Assembly: GCA_013396525.1 (NCBI GenBank)
Contig: VWYX01000656.1
Span: forward strand, 248,001-312,000
From: Chaetorhynchus papuensis
Taxonomy: Eukaryota; Chordata; Aves; Passeriformes; Rhipiduridae
Direction of reading: 5' to 3'
Length of the DNA: 64,000 nt
The translations under genes and the position numbers were made by a program. Positions 24,181 through 36,001 of the stretch are shown here, one piece after another. How positions within the stretch are numbered: the stretch's first letter is position 1; every line of letters begins with the position of its first letter. The notes beneath the pieces were generated by a model. The model saw nothing but the letters and a program-made list of their open reading frames with translations, ran no database searches and was not told where the DNA came from.

Positions 24181-26638
24181 CTGCGAGAGAAGGGAGGAGT
24201 CACTCCCAGCCCTTTGCACCTCCCAGCCTGCCAGGAGCCCCGGGCGGGTCACAAAGGGCCTTACAGCACAATACACCTGCCCTGGGAATCACGCAAAAGC
24301 TGACCTCAGACTACCGGCACTTCCTTCAAGGTCTTTCAGCTGCACCAGAGCACCCAGTGGGGATTTTTTCCAGGTTAACACTGCTGTGGTAAAGCAGGTT
24401 TCTTACTAAGCACCTGTGGAATCAGAGTAAGTAACCTGACTCTTGCCAAAGCTGCCGGCCCACTCCAAGTGAACTGCACCAGCCCAATGGGATGCCACAG
24501 GACGTGCTCTCCAGTGTAACCCTTCACTACACTGCAACATCTGGGGAGATTGCCAAACTCCAGGGACTGAATATTCACCCAGAAAAATCACTTCTCAGAA
24601 GGAAAAAGGGCATCCCTTGTTAATTATGGCTCATCTGGAGCTGTGCACCACAGCCATAGAGAACAGCCTAATGAGAGCATTAGTAGGACTGAGTATTTGG
24701 AGAAGTGTGCAAACTCAGTCCCCTTTGGTTAACAGTGTGCATCTGACACACCAGTTCTTGTCTCAGTCTTCTCACACAAAACACTGCACTGGCTGAAGGT
24801 ATCACACTTATGTGATTCACTCCAGAGAAACTCATGACAAGAGGTACTCTGTGCCACTTAGCAAACACTGGTAACAGAACACAGCATTTGGGTGTATCAA
24901 ACACCACGTTGTTCACACAGTATTAGGGAAACTCAGAAAACGACACCGTTTTCTTCAGTAACTGTAATAGTACAAATGCACTGTAATTATTTACTGTGAG
25001 TGATTATTCACCACTTTCCTCTCATGAAAGTGTATGAACATAGTACTGAACTGGCTGTAGTTCTCCTGCAGAGACCACACTAGCTTGTTTCCTGCTAATT
25101 CTGGCCTCATCACTCTGGGACAGGTAGAATTTACAAAAAAGCGTTCTTTTAAATAAGTATAAAAGATTCAGCAATCCTGTTGGCTGCACATTCCTATCAT
25201 GGTAACTGTCATTTAACAGATACATTCTAAATCAGCTGCAGAAAGAGGTGCTAATGTTTTAGCTTAAAAAAATCTGGCACATAAAGATGAATTCCAAAGC
25301 CCTGTTTTAGCCACAAACTAAAAGATCTGACATTCAGAAGTGTTTTATATTGAGCAATTCCTATAGACTTGATGAGCAGTGAGCATGGGGCATTTTGAGA
25401 AGTCAGTCGTCTACTAAGAAGCTTGAAAATAGGCTTCAGCAACTAAAGATACCTGGTTTAAAGTCACACCTGTGTTCACATAGCTGCAGTCGAACTTTAC
25501 CAGGAATACTACATTTCTTCTGTCTTTTAGCTTTCCAGCAAAGATTTTGTAACTGTCAGAGGGGAAGAGGAGGGGATAAAAAATAATGTCTTTCTAAAAG
25601 AGCAATTAAGTGAGAAAAATGTACAAAGCTTGACTTGGAAATGAGGTGGTTAAAAGGATACAGAAGAGGGATGTGACCACAGTCTGCAAATATCCAAACG
25701 ATGTGAAAATCAGAGAAATGAAAATGTGGTATCATACATGAGGGATTAATTAGGAGTAATTGGAGGAACCTAAGGAAGGAAAATATATTGTCTATGTCAA
25801 GACAAACTTAGAGATCACAGTCACCCCTAACATTTTTGTAATTTTGCCAAGGTAACTAGAAGCTGTTTTGACAACATCGTCACAGGAAATACTTTGGGAA
25901 TTCAGGGTTAAAGGCTACGTCAAGAATCTGAAGAGCAACCATTAAGTAAAAAATTAGAACTCACTCTGGAGAGGAGATGGAGATACTGTTCAGGTGTTTC
26001 ACAAAGTAGACTAAAGCCTGAACTGCCCTGGAGGGAAAAAGATTAGGCAAGAGAACAAGTCTGCTCCATGTCAGAGCTGACTCCAAGCACAATGCATCCG
26101 TACAGAGCTCTCCATTTCTACAGTGCGTGGAAGTGACTGTCAAACCCCACAGGTGAATTCCACAGCTTGCCTGGGGAAGGTGGTAACTATTAAAGCTCCC
26201 AAAGTATCCAGTTGTGTGATGATGCTTTATTCCACAATCCTCTTTCTGTCCTGTAACACTATCACATGCCTCCTCTCCCAGCTCCCAAATGGCACTTGCT
26301 TAGTGCACCAGTGTAGCAGCAATAAGGCTGGGCACAAATATACCCCCAATCCACAGATGTCTACCAGCTACAGAATAGCTGACATTTCTGGGGAGCTTGT
26401 AAATATATTTTATACACCAACTAACTCAAAACTTCTTACTATCTATACAATTACTTCCAAGTTTGTGGATGTCACATGGAAATAAGTGTTTAGAGAGTTT
26501 TTTGGGGGAAAAAAACTTAAGCTGATGAAAAGTCTGGTGGAAAAGAAGGAAAAATAAAATAAAATTTAAAAAAAAATTACTTGTATGGCAGGCTGATCTC
26601 TTTTTCCAGAAAGAGAGTTTTGCATTTGCTATACTCAC

Positions 26639-26742
26639 TTCCTCCACATGGACACAAAGGAGTGCCCAGAGACACGTCCTGTCCTCTCTCCCCCCGACGC
26701 ATTGAACAGAGGTGCTTTCCAGTAGAGTGGGCAGCCACAGAT
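26639..26742 (-). CDS. PPP2R3A: PPP2R3A shared exon (residues 735-769)
   Basis: 104 bp encoding ICGCPLYWKAPLFNASGGER through FVSMWRK, one of the most conserved blocks of the B'' core. Acceptor CTTACAG, donor GTGAGT. It ends with two bases of a lysine codon (AA), completed by A from the next exon. In the known B'' structures this region helps form the surface facing the PP2A scaffold. Confidence 0.96.
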
Positions 26743-28931
26743 CTGTAAGGCAAAACCAGGACACGGAGGAATACAAAAGCAGCCCCAAGAGGAACCTGCT
26801 TGTTTACACACCAGATTCACCACTGAGACTTTACACAAGAGAAATAAAGTGGTAATGGCTTTCTGACTCACCTGTGTGCCATTTACTGCATGCCAAGGTT
26901 GAGAATTCACACGTAACTTTCTACTTTGTCACGTGCCTTTTCAAGTGGCTGAGAAACACGTCCTCTCAGGCTAGGAAAAGGATCTGGACTACTCAAGCTC
27001 TTAAGCTCTGTCTTTGACTGAACTGTTTAGCACAATTCCTTACGAAGTGGAGTGGAGAGACAGGCACCTCCTTCCAGAAGGAGGCCCACACCAGCTGCCT
27101 CCCCACCCATGCTGAAAGAGGAGGGCCCATTCTCTGTATGGGATGACTTCTCACTGGCAGCAAGGGAACCACAAGTCTAATTACAGACAATTAATGAGTA
27201 AATGCCTAAAGGTGAAGTAAATCCCATCCTGTAATTTTCAGTGCAGTGCCTTCCACCCAGCACAGTTCATTATTTCCAACACTGCGAGATCTCAGCAGGG
27301 GAACACAAAAATGAAAGCACACATGGAAAGAGACTGATTCCAGCCAAAGGACTCCCTGACCAGCACTTTTGAACCAGCCTCTGCAGAGGCTGCTGGCTCT
27401 CAATGGCAATCCATGAAAGCTCTGGCATTGAGGACTCTCTAAGGCCTTGGCAAAGCAGGCTTGGAAATGGTGTCAGACATTCAGCTGCTCACATTGTCAA
27501 GCACCTTCTCTTTACCACAAACACCTTTCCAGCCACTGTCCTGACTCCAGACAAGTTATCAGAATATCCACAAAACACTGGCCTTGGAGGGAGCACAGCT
27601 GACTCAAGCCAGATCCAGGCAAGAAGGATGTTACAGCAAATGGAAGCAGGAATATTTTGAAGAAGCAGTTGAGGCATCATTTCTGCCACAAAGCCTCTTT
27701 CACTTCTATTAAGTAGGACTATCCTGCAAGTCCATTCTCAGCTTCTTGTCCAGGCCTGCAGGTTTCTTTAAGAATCTTAATCAGCCCAAGAACTGCTTTT
27801 GGATTTATCCATTTCTATGTCAGGCAACTGTGCTTCTACAGGTGTTTGGCTCCTCTGAGGAAAGAATGAGTTTATTTTTTGTTGCTTTCTTTGTGCAGCT
27901 GGTTTTGAAGCATTTATTTCAGAGCCCCAAATGGCACCACTGTCAATAATCCCATGGAACAGAACCCAGCCTTACAATAACTAAGTTGCAAGGAGCACAT
28001 CCATGTAGAGACCAGATGGAAAGGCAGAGGTCTCTTCTGCACCACGCTCCCGCTTTTCCCTGTTCAAAAACGTTTTGGTCAAGCAAAGAAGATTTCCTAT
28101 TTATATTTTCAGAGCAGGCTTACAAATAATGTGACTGGATTCCTCTAAAAACAAACAAAACCAACCTCATCTCTCCTTTCAGGAAAACCTTCCTTCTTGG
28201 AAAACAAGTGCTGCTCTTGGAGAGAGCATCATTGCTCAGTTCACAGTGCCAGAGATGCATTCAGGGCAAGCTGAACATCCAGGATGTGTCTGACAAACGC
28301 TGGTTTTAGATAAGCAGCACTGCAAACTGCGGCTGGAGGAGAGGGAAATAGAAGGGACCATCTGCAGTGTGCTCCTGCACAAGTGCTGTGTGCTGTCCCC
28401 TGAAGGCAGAACTCATCACCAGCTGCACCACCTGCCTTGTGGACACTGAACCTGCACAGCTCAGGGGCTGGGGGCTGACTGGGCATTTTCCCCTTCCACA
28501 TCCAGGGAGCTGGAGGCTGGAAGCTGCTTCCTCACACAGCACTGCAATAGCACCTACAGCTCACGTTAGCTGAGCGGGACAGCTACAAAAGGCCACCAAA
28601 AGGGCAGCTGGCACTACCTGAAGCCACAGAGGCAGACAAGTTTCTGCCTCTGAGTTTCTCAATCTTCTGGGCAGAAATATGAAGGAACAGAAAAACAAAA
28701 ATGCAAAATTTGTATTTGCTAAGAAATCTTAAGAGAACTGTTTCATAAATCAAAGCAAGAACAAACACACACATCTGATGTGACAGTCAGCAAACTGAGC
28801 TCATTTTTGTTTACTATTATTTAAATCTAAACAAAAAACTTCAGATCAAAAGGATAATGGCTCTTTTTTCCCCCTACAACAGCTGTGAGATAGACTGAAA
28901 CTAATACAAAGTATCTCTCCCAAAATAAAAA

Positions 28932-28985
28932 ACCTAAAGAATAGAATCACAGAATCATTAAGGTTAGAAAAGACTTCCAAGACCA
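28932..28985 (-). repeat. CR1 LINE 3' tail next to the 28997 splice donor
   Basis: Plus strand reads ATAGAATCACAGAATCATTA then AGGTTAGAAAAGACTTCCAA, the reverse complement of a CR1 3' end, in the same orientation as PPP2R3A. It begins about 10-12 bases inside the intron, right after donor GTAACC. Confidence 0.85.
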
Positions 28986-28996
28986 TCAGTGGTTAC

Positions 28997-29257
28997 CTTA
29001 GCAATTTTTCCCATTTCACAGATGTTTGCTTTCTCATCTTCAAACTCCGTAAAGGCCTCTTCAATCCTGGCAATGATTTCTTCATGGTTGGTGCAGACAT
29101 TCGGGAGTCCTTTAGGGAAGTAGAAACGTGGAATGTTTATGGGCACAGGGGTACTGCTGGTGGCTTTCTTCACAGGCAGAGGAGTGCAAGGGCTAACCAC
29201 AGGCTGCAGGGGGGCTGGAGATGAAGTTCCTGCCTTCCTCTCTTGTTTACTTTGAAC
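28997..29257 (-). CDS. PPP2R3A: PPP2R3A shared exon (PR130 residues 648-734)
   Basis: First exon common to PR130 and PR72, 261 bp, phase 0 at both ends, so both first exons join it in frame. It encodes VQSKQERKAG, a Pro/Ser/Thr-rich linker, then the start of the conserved B'' core (INIPRFYFP, residues about 697-705) and EMGKIAK at the end. Acceptor TTTTCAG, donor GTAACC. The donor lacks the usual purine-AGT run, and a CR1 fragment begins within about 15 bases of it. Confidence 0.96.
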
Positions 29258-32200
29258 CTGAAAACACAATGAATAACAAACACATTTTAACAGCCTGGTA
29301 CACGGAGCAGGAAAAAATAGTTTGTGCTTTCAGTGATTAGGAGAAAATTAATGCCACCAACAATTAAATTATGGCACAGGGATAAAAATGCATTTAAATA
29401 GGCAATTAAAATTTCTGCATTATGAACCAGTGCAAATTTAGGATAGGTCACACCTGCTTTTATGCCACTTCTGAGCATTTTACATATGTAGCTGTGGATT
29501 ATGACTTCGTATTGAGTCACAGGAGAACACACTCTGCAACTCAGCGATACCACAGACAAGGACAATGCTATTTCTTCTCATGCTGGTCTTGGTCTTGTCA
29601 TTCTGCCCCACAAACAGCAAAGTATCTGCTCTTTAGTTTCCCCTTGGAACCAGAGCACCCACCCACACAAATGGCTTGCCTCAAGTATGAGCTAGCTTAC
29701 ATTCAAACAAGGACATTTTCTATCCCTTGGGAACATAATTAGTTTTGCCAAAACACTGCTTCACAGATAAATTAAGAAAAGATTTTCAAGACTTCCTTCT
29801 CAATTTCAGTAAGCCTTTTATTCTGTGCCCAACTTAAACAGTCCCAGACCTGATTTTATCAAAGGTACTAAGCACTGGTAAATCAATTTTTCCATCAGGA
29901 ATTAGGAGCAGCCAGCAGGGTGTCATTAGGTGCTCGCATGATGTCTTTTCCTCACTCCTCTGCTGTCTGTAATGAACACATGGCTGATACGGTGATCCCC
30001 ACTGGATCTCTAGTTCTAGCTCTGTATCACAGGCACCATTTGTATTTCAGCACACAATGAGACCCTAAACTGGGGAATTTTTCAGACATGGGAGGGAACG
30101 TTTTTTAAGCTTTGACAAGTAACTACAGCATAAGCTGCAAAATCAGCTGCTGGAATGAGGAGGGATGAGGAATTCCCTGCTCCCCCACGGTGACACTCCT
30201 TCTTGGGAAAAGGCAACAGGCTTTCCCACTGCACAATGGTTCCAATGCAAGAGTTGTTATTAATGTAGCAACATATGTGATAAGGCTCAGAAGGCAACAG
30301 TCAAGTAAATACAGCTGCGACTTTCAGTTTGTTTATTCTGTTTCAAAACAATATGGCTTTAGGATAAAGCAGCCAACTCTGAGTCCACTAAATGCAGAAG
30401 AATGTATATGATAAACTGACTTTGCCTTATTATTTTCTATAAACTTGGAGCTTTTTTCTTAACACATACTGAATCCCCCAACTAAACACAGATTTGCTTT
30501 CAATGAGGTAAATAAGTGAGAATTGTAAAAGCTTCTTCAAGCACTGCTTTTACCTGCAGTTTCTAATACTTTATAACCCATTCATCAGAGACCCATGAAA
30601 TAAGAGAGAGGAGGATTTTCCTCCTCTTCACTCCCCTGCTTCATGGCTCTTTTTTAAATGGGAGGACCTCTTTCTTCTCCCAAATGCTGTCCCATTTCAG
30701 GAGCAGGAGCACTGGCACACACATGCCACCAGCCAGAACACACTTTTGTCCTTAACTGCTCTGTACAGAACACATTAACCTGGAGCTTGGGGTCCTTCAA
30801 GTTGTCTTCTCCTCTGTCTTGCTACACAGGAAAAGCTGGAGATCATTTTCATTCAGAGTTTGAACAGCTCTGAACCTTTGGAGAGACAGCCTGATCACCA
30901 ACATCTGTTCTCCCTCCTGTCCTCCTCAACTGTTCCTACTCAGCCCTGCACATCTTTGTGTCTGCCCCTGAGTGATGCTGGAGCTCAGAGGGGGTCAGCT
31001 CTGAGGCTCAGGGAGTTCCTGGGGCTCAGGAAGGCTGGAGGATGGTGAGCATCAGCCCTGGTCACTCTGTCCCACACTAGGACAATGCAGGTGACCTGAG
31101 GTGGTGGCAGAGGTTAAGCTGGGGGGAGCTGGACACTCACTTTGGGAGCACAATTCACTGGGTTAAATAAAAGACAATTCTTCTCCTGGCTTCCTCCTGC
31201 CCTTTCCTCAGTGGAGCACCAAAAGCAAAGCCCAGAATGTGAATGTGTGTGGGGAGGGAGCACCTGGCCGCAGCTCAGGGATCACACAAATCACCACTTC
31301 TGCTTTTACCATCTGCCCTCACCCTGCCAGGACCCAGTTTTCCCTTTCTGGATCCCAGCAGAGGGGAAGTCCCTGTCGGTCTCTCACAGCACCATATTCA
31401 TACAAACAATGCAAAGCTGGAACAGACGTCGAGGTGCCAACTGCAGCCACTTGACTTCTATAATAGGACTTCACATCGGATTGCTTGAAGGCCTCTTCTC
31501 ACAAACAGGTTTATTGCTCCCTAATCTCTTCAGGATACACAGGCATTCCCGGCTGCCAGCACGGGGAGGAACGAAGAGAAATGACTCAAACTTAACAAAA
31601 AGTTCCACAAATCAAGATGTACTTTCAAAGGACACTGACTCTTCACTGTAACAATATATCCCCTTCCCTTACAGTACAAGGGAATGATAAAATTGTATTT
31701 TTGTTTTCTTGGAAGGTGAAGAGAAGTCCCCAAGCAGAGCACAACAGCACTGGGCCATTTCCCTCCCCTTCTGCACGTTCCACACATCCCGGCATGGCAC
31801 ACGGCCTGAGCTGACCATGCTGGAACACAACTCACCCCCTCCACCTCCCAAAAACCTGAGCAACTCCTCTGCCTCCAGGTACTCCCAGAGCCAGCAATGC
31901 TCCGTAGCAGCTCACACAAGTCAGGACCATAGAGGAGATATTAATTTCCTGATCCACAACCACCACACAAGCCAGAAGGTCAGACACCTATAGGAGAAAT
32001 ACAGGGAATTCTGCTAGGCTTCGAAGGAGGGAGCCAGTTTGGACACAGGTTCCCAGCTGACCTTCCCAGTCAGTCTGACTCACTCGCTCCTGCTCAGGCC
32101 AAGCCAAACCAGGAGCAAGCATTGCTCAGGGATAGCTGCTTTTCACATTCTGCCTCAGGAATAGAAATACAATTTTTGAACTTTGTCTTCTTCCTTCTCA

Positions 32201-33689
32201 TATAAGAAATGAGCTGTTTATGACACAAAGAGAAAGAAACAAGCAGCAACTAGTCCTTGAGGATTCTGTTCCCTAGAACAACCTTACAAATCGATACTCT
32301 GGGATGGGTATACCCAGATGCAAACCACTATGGGGACAAGAAGAAGTTAATTACAACTTTTTGTGAAAAAAAATTAAGGAAGTGGTATGAGGGGAAATTC
32401 TGTGGAAATTCCTTGGAAATAAACAGTTTCTTATTGCAAAAAACTAGTCTTAAATGCTGTTTGCCTAGCAGAACACTCTTCTCCAACAGGTATGTGCACG
32501 TTCAGAGAGGACAACTAAGAAAGGAAATGACAAATACTCTAATCAATCTTTTAGCTTTGTTACCGATAATTAACAGACAAACTTTTTTTCTTCTTTGCTC
32601 AAGAGAAAGGTGAGATTAAAGGCCATTTTAAAATACCACTCTGTAGCTCTGTGTAATTTACCCTGACTAAAATCTGTCCATCTACTATAACACCTTTTGC
32701 CAGCCATACCATTTATTCATGGGCAGACAAAAATAGTGACATCTGTGTTATAAATAAACCAGACAGAACCATAGCCTCATTGTAGCTACACAAACAAAGC
32801 ACTGACTAAACCTCTGCCATCCCAGCCTGTCTCCCAGGGATGTGCCAGTCCCAGCAGAAAACTCCATGGAAGGAAGCAGTCTCACATCAAGTGCTCAAAT
32901 TCTTTCTACTCCTTCCTCCTGGTCCCAGGCTCCAACAGGGTCCTAGATAATATATTTACCAGTTTCTTGCTTTATTTCCAAACAGGATACTGTAATCCTC
33001 TTTTCTAGGGTACAGTGACTCAGCCTGGGTTCTCGCAGTCCACAGTGCTGACTTAATGTCTCCTTTCATTTTTCATAGTTCCTGCCTTCCTGAAGTCTGA
33101 TGGTACCTGGACACAAGCCATGCTCAAAGCTCATCAGTTCTCCACAACTGGTTTGTATCTCTCATCCAAGACTTTCTCTTCCTTTCCCCTCCCTGAAGCC
33201 CTTTCCCATCAATGAACCTTCCTGCTGCCTCCTTCTTACCCCTTTCTAAGGACAGCAAGAACAAAGGCTCATCTGCACATGGCTCCAAACATCACAGAGC
33301 TATGAGAAAATGCATTTCTGGAGAGAATATTTTCTTCTAGGAAACATAAGCTCAGCAGCAGAAACAAAGTCCAATCGCAGCAAAACAAAAATGAAAACAA
33401 ACTCTACCTAAGCAACTCAGAAACCCAAAAGGATTTAGGTGGGAGTAGACACAGTGCTAATTGTGAGGTTGGATCAAGTTCCTCATGGCCTTATCCAGCT
33501 GAGTTTTGCAAACACAGGCCTCACACGCCTCCACTGACAAGTGTGCCTATGGATGTTGGACACGGCCCTCAGCACCAGTTCAGGCTGGGAACCCACTGGC
33601 TGAGCAACAGCCCTGCAGAAAAGGATGTGGAGGGGACGGTGTGCACGGGCTGAGCACGAGCCTGCAGCGTAGGCTGATTACAAATAAGG

Positions 33690-34030
33690 CAAATTATGTC
33701 CTGGACTGCCTTAGGAGTAATTCCAGCAAAACACTGGAAGTTTTTATCTCTCAGTCTGACACTAGTGAGGCTGCATCGGGGATCCTGGGACCAGTTTTGG
33801 GCCTTCACTTCAAGAAAAGGATGGGGAGAGACCAGCCAGAGATGTAAAGGAGGGAAATCAGAAAGCTGGGATGGCTGAGGGCTGGCCCCGGCTAGCCAGG
33901 GAACGGGAAGCCAAGGGAAGGGCTCAACACAGCCTGCAGCTCTTGGAAGTGCAGTTACAGTGACAATGGAACCAGTGCAGCTTGGGAGGGTTAGGCTGGA
34001 GGATACTGAGGGTAGTACAGCCTGTGAGAG
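33690..34030 (+). repeat. CR1 LINE fragment, diverged
   Basis: Phrases such as ACTAGTGAGGCTGCATCGGG, CCTGGGACCAGTTTTGGGCC and CTTCACTTCAAGAAAAGGAT match the end of CR1 ORF2 and its downstream region (consensus reads about 'actggtgaggccgcacct...cagttttgggcccctcac'). The reading frame is broken. The 3' border is uncertain. Confidence 0.7.
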
Positions 34031-35404
34031 GCCACCAAGAGGGGCTGGGGGAATCCCTATCCTTGGGGAAAGCCAGTGCTGATGTGACCCAGCCTTAGAC
34101 ATAGTATTCCTACAAGTGAGATGATGGATTAGAGACCTCCCTTCCTCCCAATGCTGCTATGGGAGGCTCTCTGATCCTTCCATAAATAGTCCCACAAAGG
34201 ATAAGCACAAGAACTTGAATTTCCAGCTCTTGAGATAGGGGTTTACCAACATCCTTCTCCTCCCCCACCTTCCTGGCCAACATCTGTGTTTTTGACAAAG
34301 CACCTCTCATTCACCTTTCTGCTCCCTATCAACACCTTATCACCTCTTCACCTGCCAGCACTTTTGTTTTCTTACTGAGCCCACTTACCTCTACTCTCAG
34401 CTCATCCCAAGCCCCAGGTATAGCCCCACAAGGCACAGCACTTAACTACACCTCACTGCTGCCAGTGGGAGATCTCCCAATCCTGCCCTCCAGCCCCAGA
34501 GGTCAATTGTCACTCTGGGAACCGATTTAACTCACTTGGAAAGGCAGCAAATAGACTTGGCTTTGTTGCTGGATGATATTCTACTGTGTTATGAATTAAG
34601 CCAGCTCACAGAAAGAGCCTGTGGGGCCCAGGGCAAGAGAAGGGTGATACACGGTGAGGAGGTAGCCAGGAAAGAAGAAAAAGAATAGGAAGACCATCTT
34701 TTTTGAATACTGCAAGTGCCCACTGCAGTATTTCACTTGCCTTGGACCGGCAGCCCCAGAGCAGTCATTGCCAACGCATTCAGCAGTGAAAGCGTTCCTG
34801 CTTCAGACCAGGCAGAGGGCTCGTGGACCGAAGCCTTGTCCATTTTTCCAGCTGTTCTGTCCGGAGGTCTCATCCCTCCCTGCAAACCCGACCCCCGTTA
34901 TGTCCTGAGTGATCAGACTAACTCTGGAGAGGGAATTTAGCTGCGCTGTGGTTCCTGACAGTCTCTCCAAACGGTTCCGCCCCGCCCGAGCCATTACTGC
35001 ACATTATTACCTCATCCAATCCTCCCCCAGGGAGTGAAAAACACACGTTCCAGAGATTAACCTCTGAGATGTACTTTAACCTGTCGCCAGAACGCATGAA
35101 AAAATGTGCCACAATATGCTTTGGAGCAATTTTAATGCCGTTTCTTAGGAAACAGCTGCACTGCTCCTAATTTCAACTTCTTAACTTCCTCACTAGGTCA
35201 CCCATTATTTAAATATAGATAAAGCTCAAGATGGGCTGATTTCAGCATATCGTGAACCCTCTAAATCTGGAGTGACCACATGCCCATTTGGTGTCCTAGC
35301 ACAGATTACTCCAGTCTTTTGTCAGTTGTTCCAGAGAGCGAGTATAGCAGCTGGAATTTACCAAAAACATACAGCTGTAGTACAATTTCCATCTCTTTGG
35401 CTAC

Positions 35405-35452
35405 GCCTCTGCGATCTTCAGGGTCTTTTCCAGACTAAATGATTCTATTATC
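35405..35452 (+). repeat. CR1 LINE 3' tail
   Basis: GATCTTCAGGGTCTTTTCCA followed by AAATGATTCTATTAT is a diverged CR1 terminus, antisense to PPP2R3A and about 420 bases from the PR72 exon. Confidence 0.75.
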
Positions 35453-35869
35453 TCCTTCAGCCACAGCCCAGAGAGGGTAGGAAACAGCACAAAGAAGCAC
35501 CTTGGGATGGTAAAATCATAAAAGCCAAGCCAGGTAGACTGGTCTGCACAGATTTGTACAGCTGACAGGAGAACGTTGTGGTTCTTCCACATGCAACAAT
35601 AAACATTCAGAGCAATCACACAAAAAACCTCACAGAAAATACTTAAGGCTTACACTACTTCTCCCCATTATTAAATCACTGCCCTTGCTGTTAATTTTCC
35701 CCCTTGTTTACTCTGCAATCTAAGCCTGGAAGGTTTATTTTTAAACCTGCTGGTATCTAGCTGCAAATAACTTTCTGCAAATAGACACGCCTAGAGGGGA
35801 CACAGATTGATTCTCTGATCCAATAAAAAAATACAAAGAAAAAGATAAAGAAATGCCAAGCGTCCAAAC

Positions 35870-36001
35870 CTGGGCCTGCTGGAAGGACTTGAGCCGCCTC
35901 TTGAATCGAGATGGAAGAACAAAGTCACAGCCCTTGGCAAGGAAAGCTAGCTCCCCTCCCAGGTCTGGGTCCCTCCGCAGAGAACTCTCCTTGATCATCA
36001 T
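35870..36001 (-). CDS. PPP2R3A: PPP2R3A, PR72-specific alternative first coding exon (44 residues)
   Basis: Reads MMIKESSLRRDPDLGGELAF and continues for 44 codons, ending in SFQQAQ before donor GTTTGG (an acceptable but non-optimal GT site). This is the unique N-terminus of the short PR72 isoform as known from mammals, which starts MMIKETSLRRDPDL. It lies inside the large intron between the PR130 exon and the first shared exon and joins in phase 0 to the shared exon starting at 29257. PR72 would then be 44 + 474 = 518 residues. Because translation starts here, a second promoter must lie upstream (higher coordinates). In mammals PR72 is enriched in heart and skeletal muscle, while PR130 is widespread. 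Two adjacent ATGs (36001 and 35998) both fit. Confidence 0.95.

Larger units (their letters stand above)
22311..28996 (-). other. PPP2R3A: PPP2R3A introns between exons 22310, 24180, 26742 and 28997
   Basis: Three introns (22311-24077, 24181-26638, 26743-28996). Contents: a short imperfect duplication near 22892-22935 (CAGATCCTG-ATGAA twice), a weak CR1-like phrase near 23545-23575 (TTAGCCTGAATATTAGGAAA), and a CR1 tail at the distal end next to the donor at 28996. Nothing else recognised. Confidence 0.65.
29258..35869 (-). other. PPP2R3A: Intron between the PR72 first exon and the first shared exon
   Basis: 6.6 kb, intronic for both isoforms. It holds a CR1 fragment (about 33690-34030), a CR1 tail (about 35405-35452) and a small CpG-containing patch (about 34740-34990). 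ORFs here lack family similarity. Confidence 0.7.
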
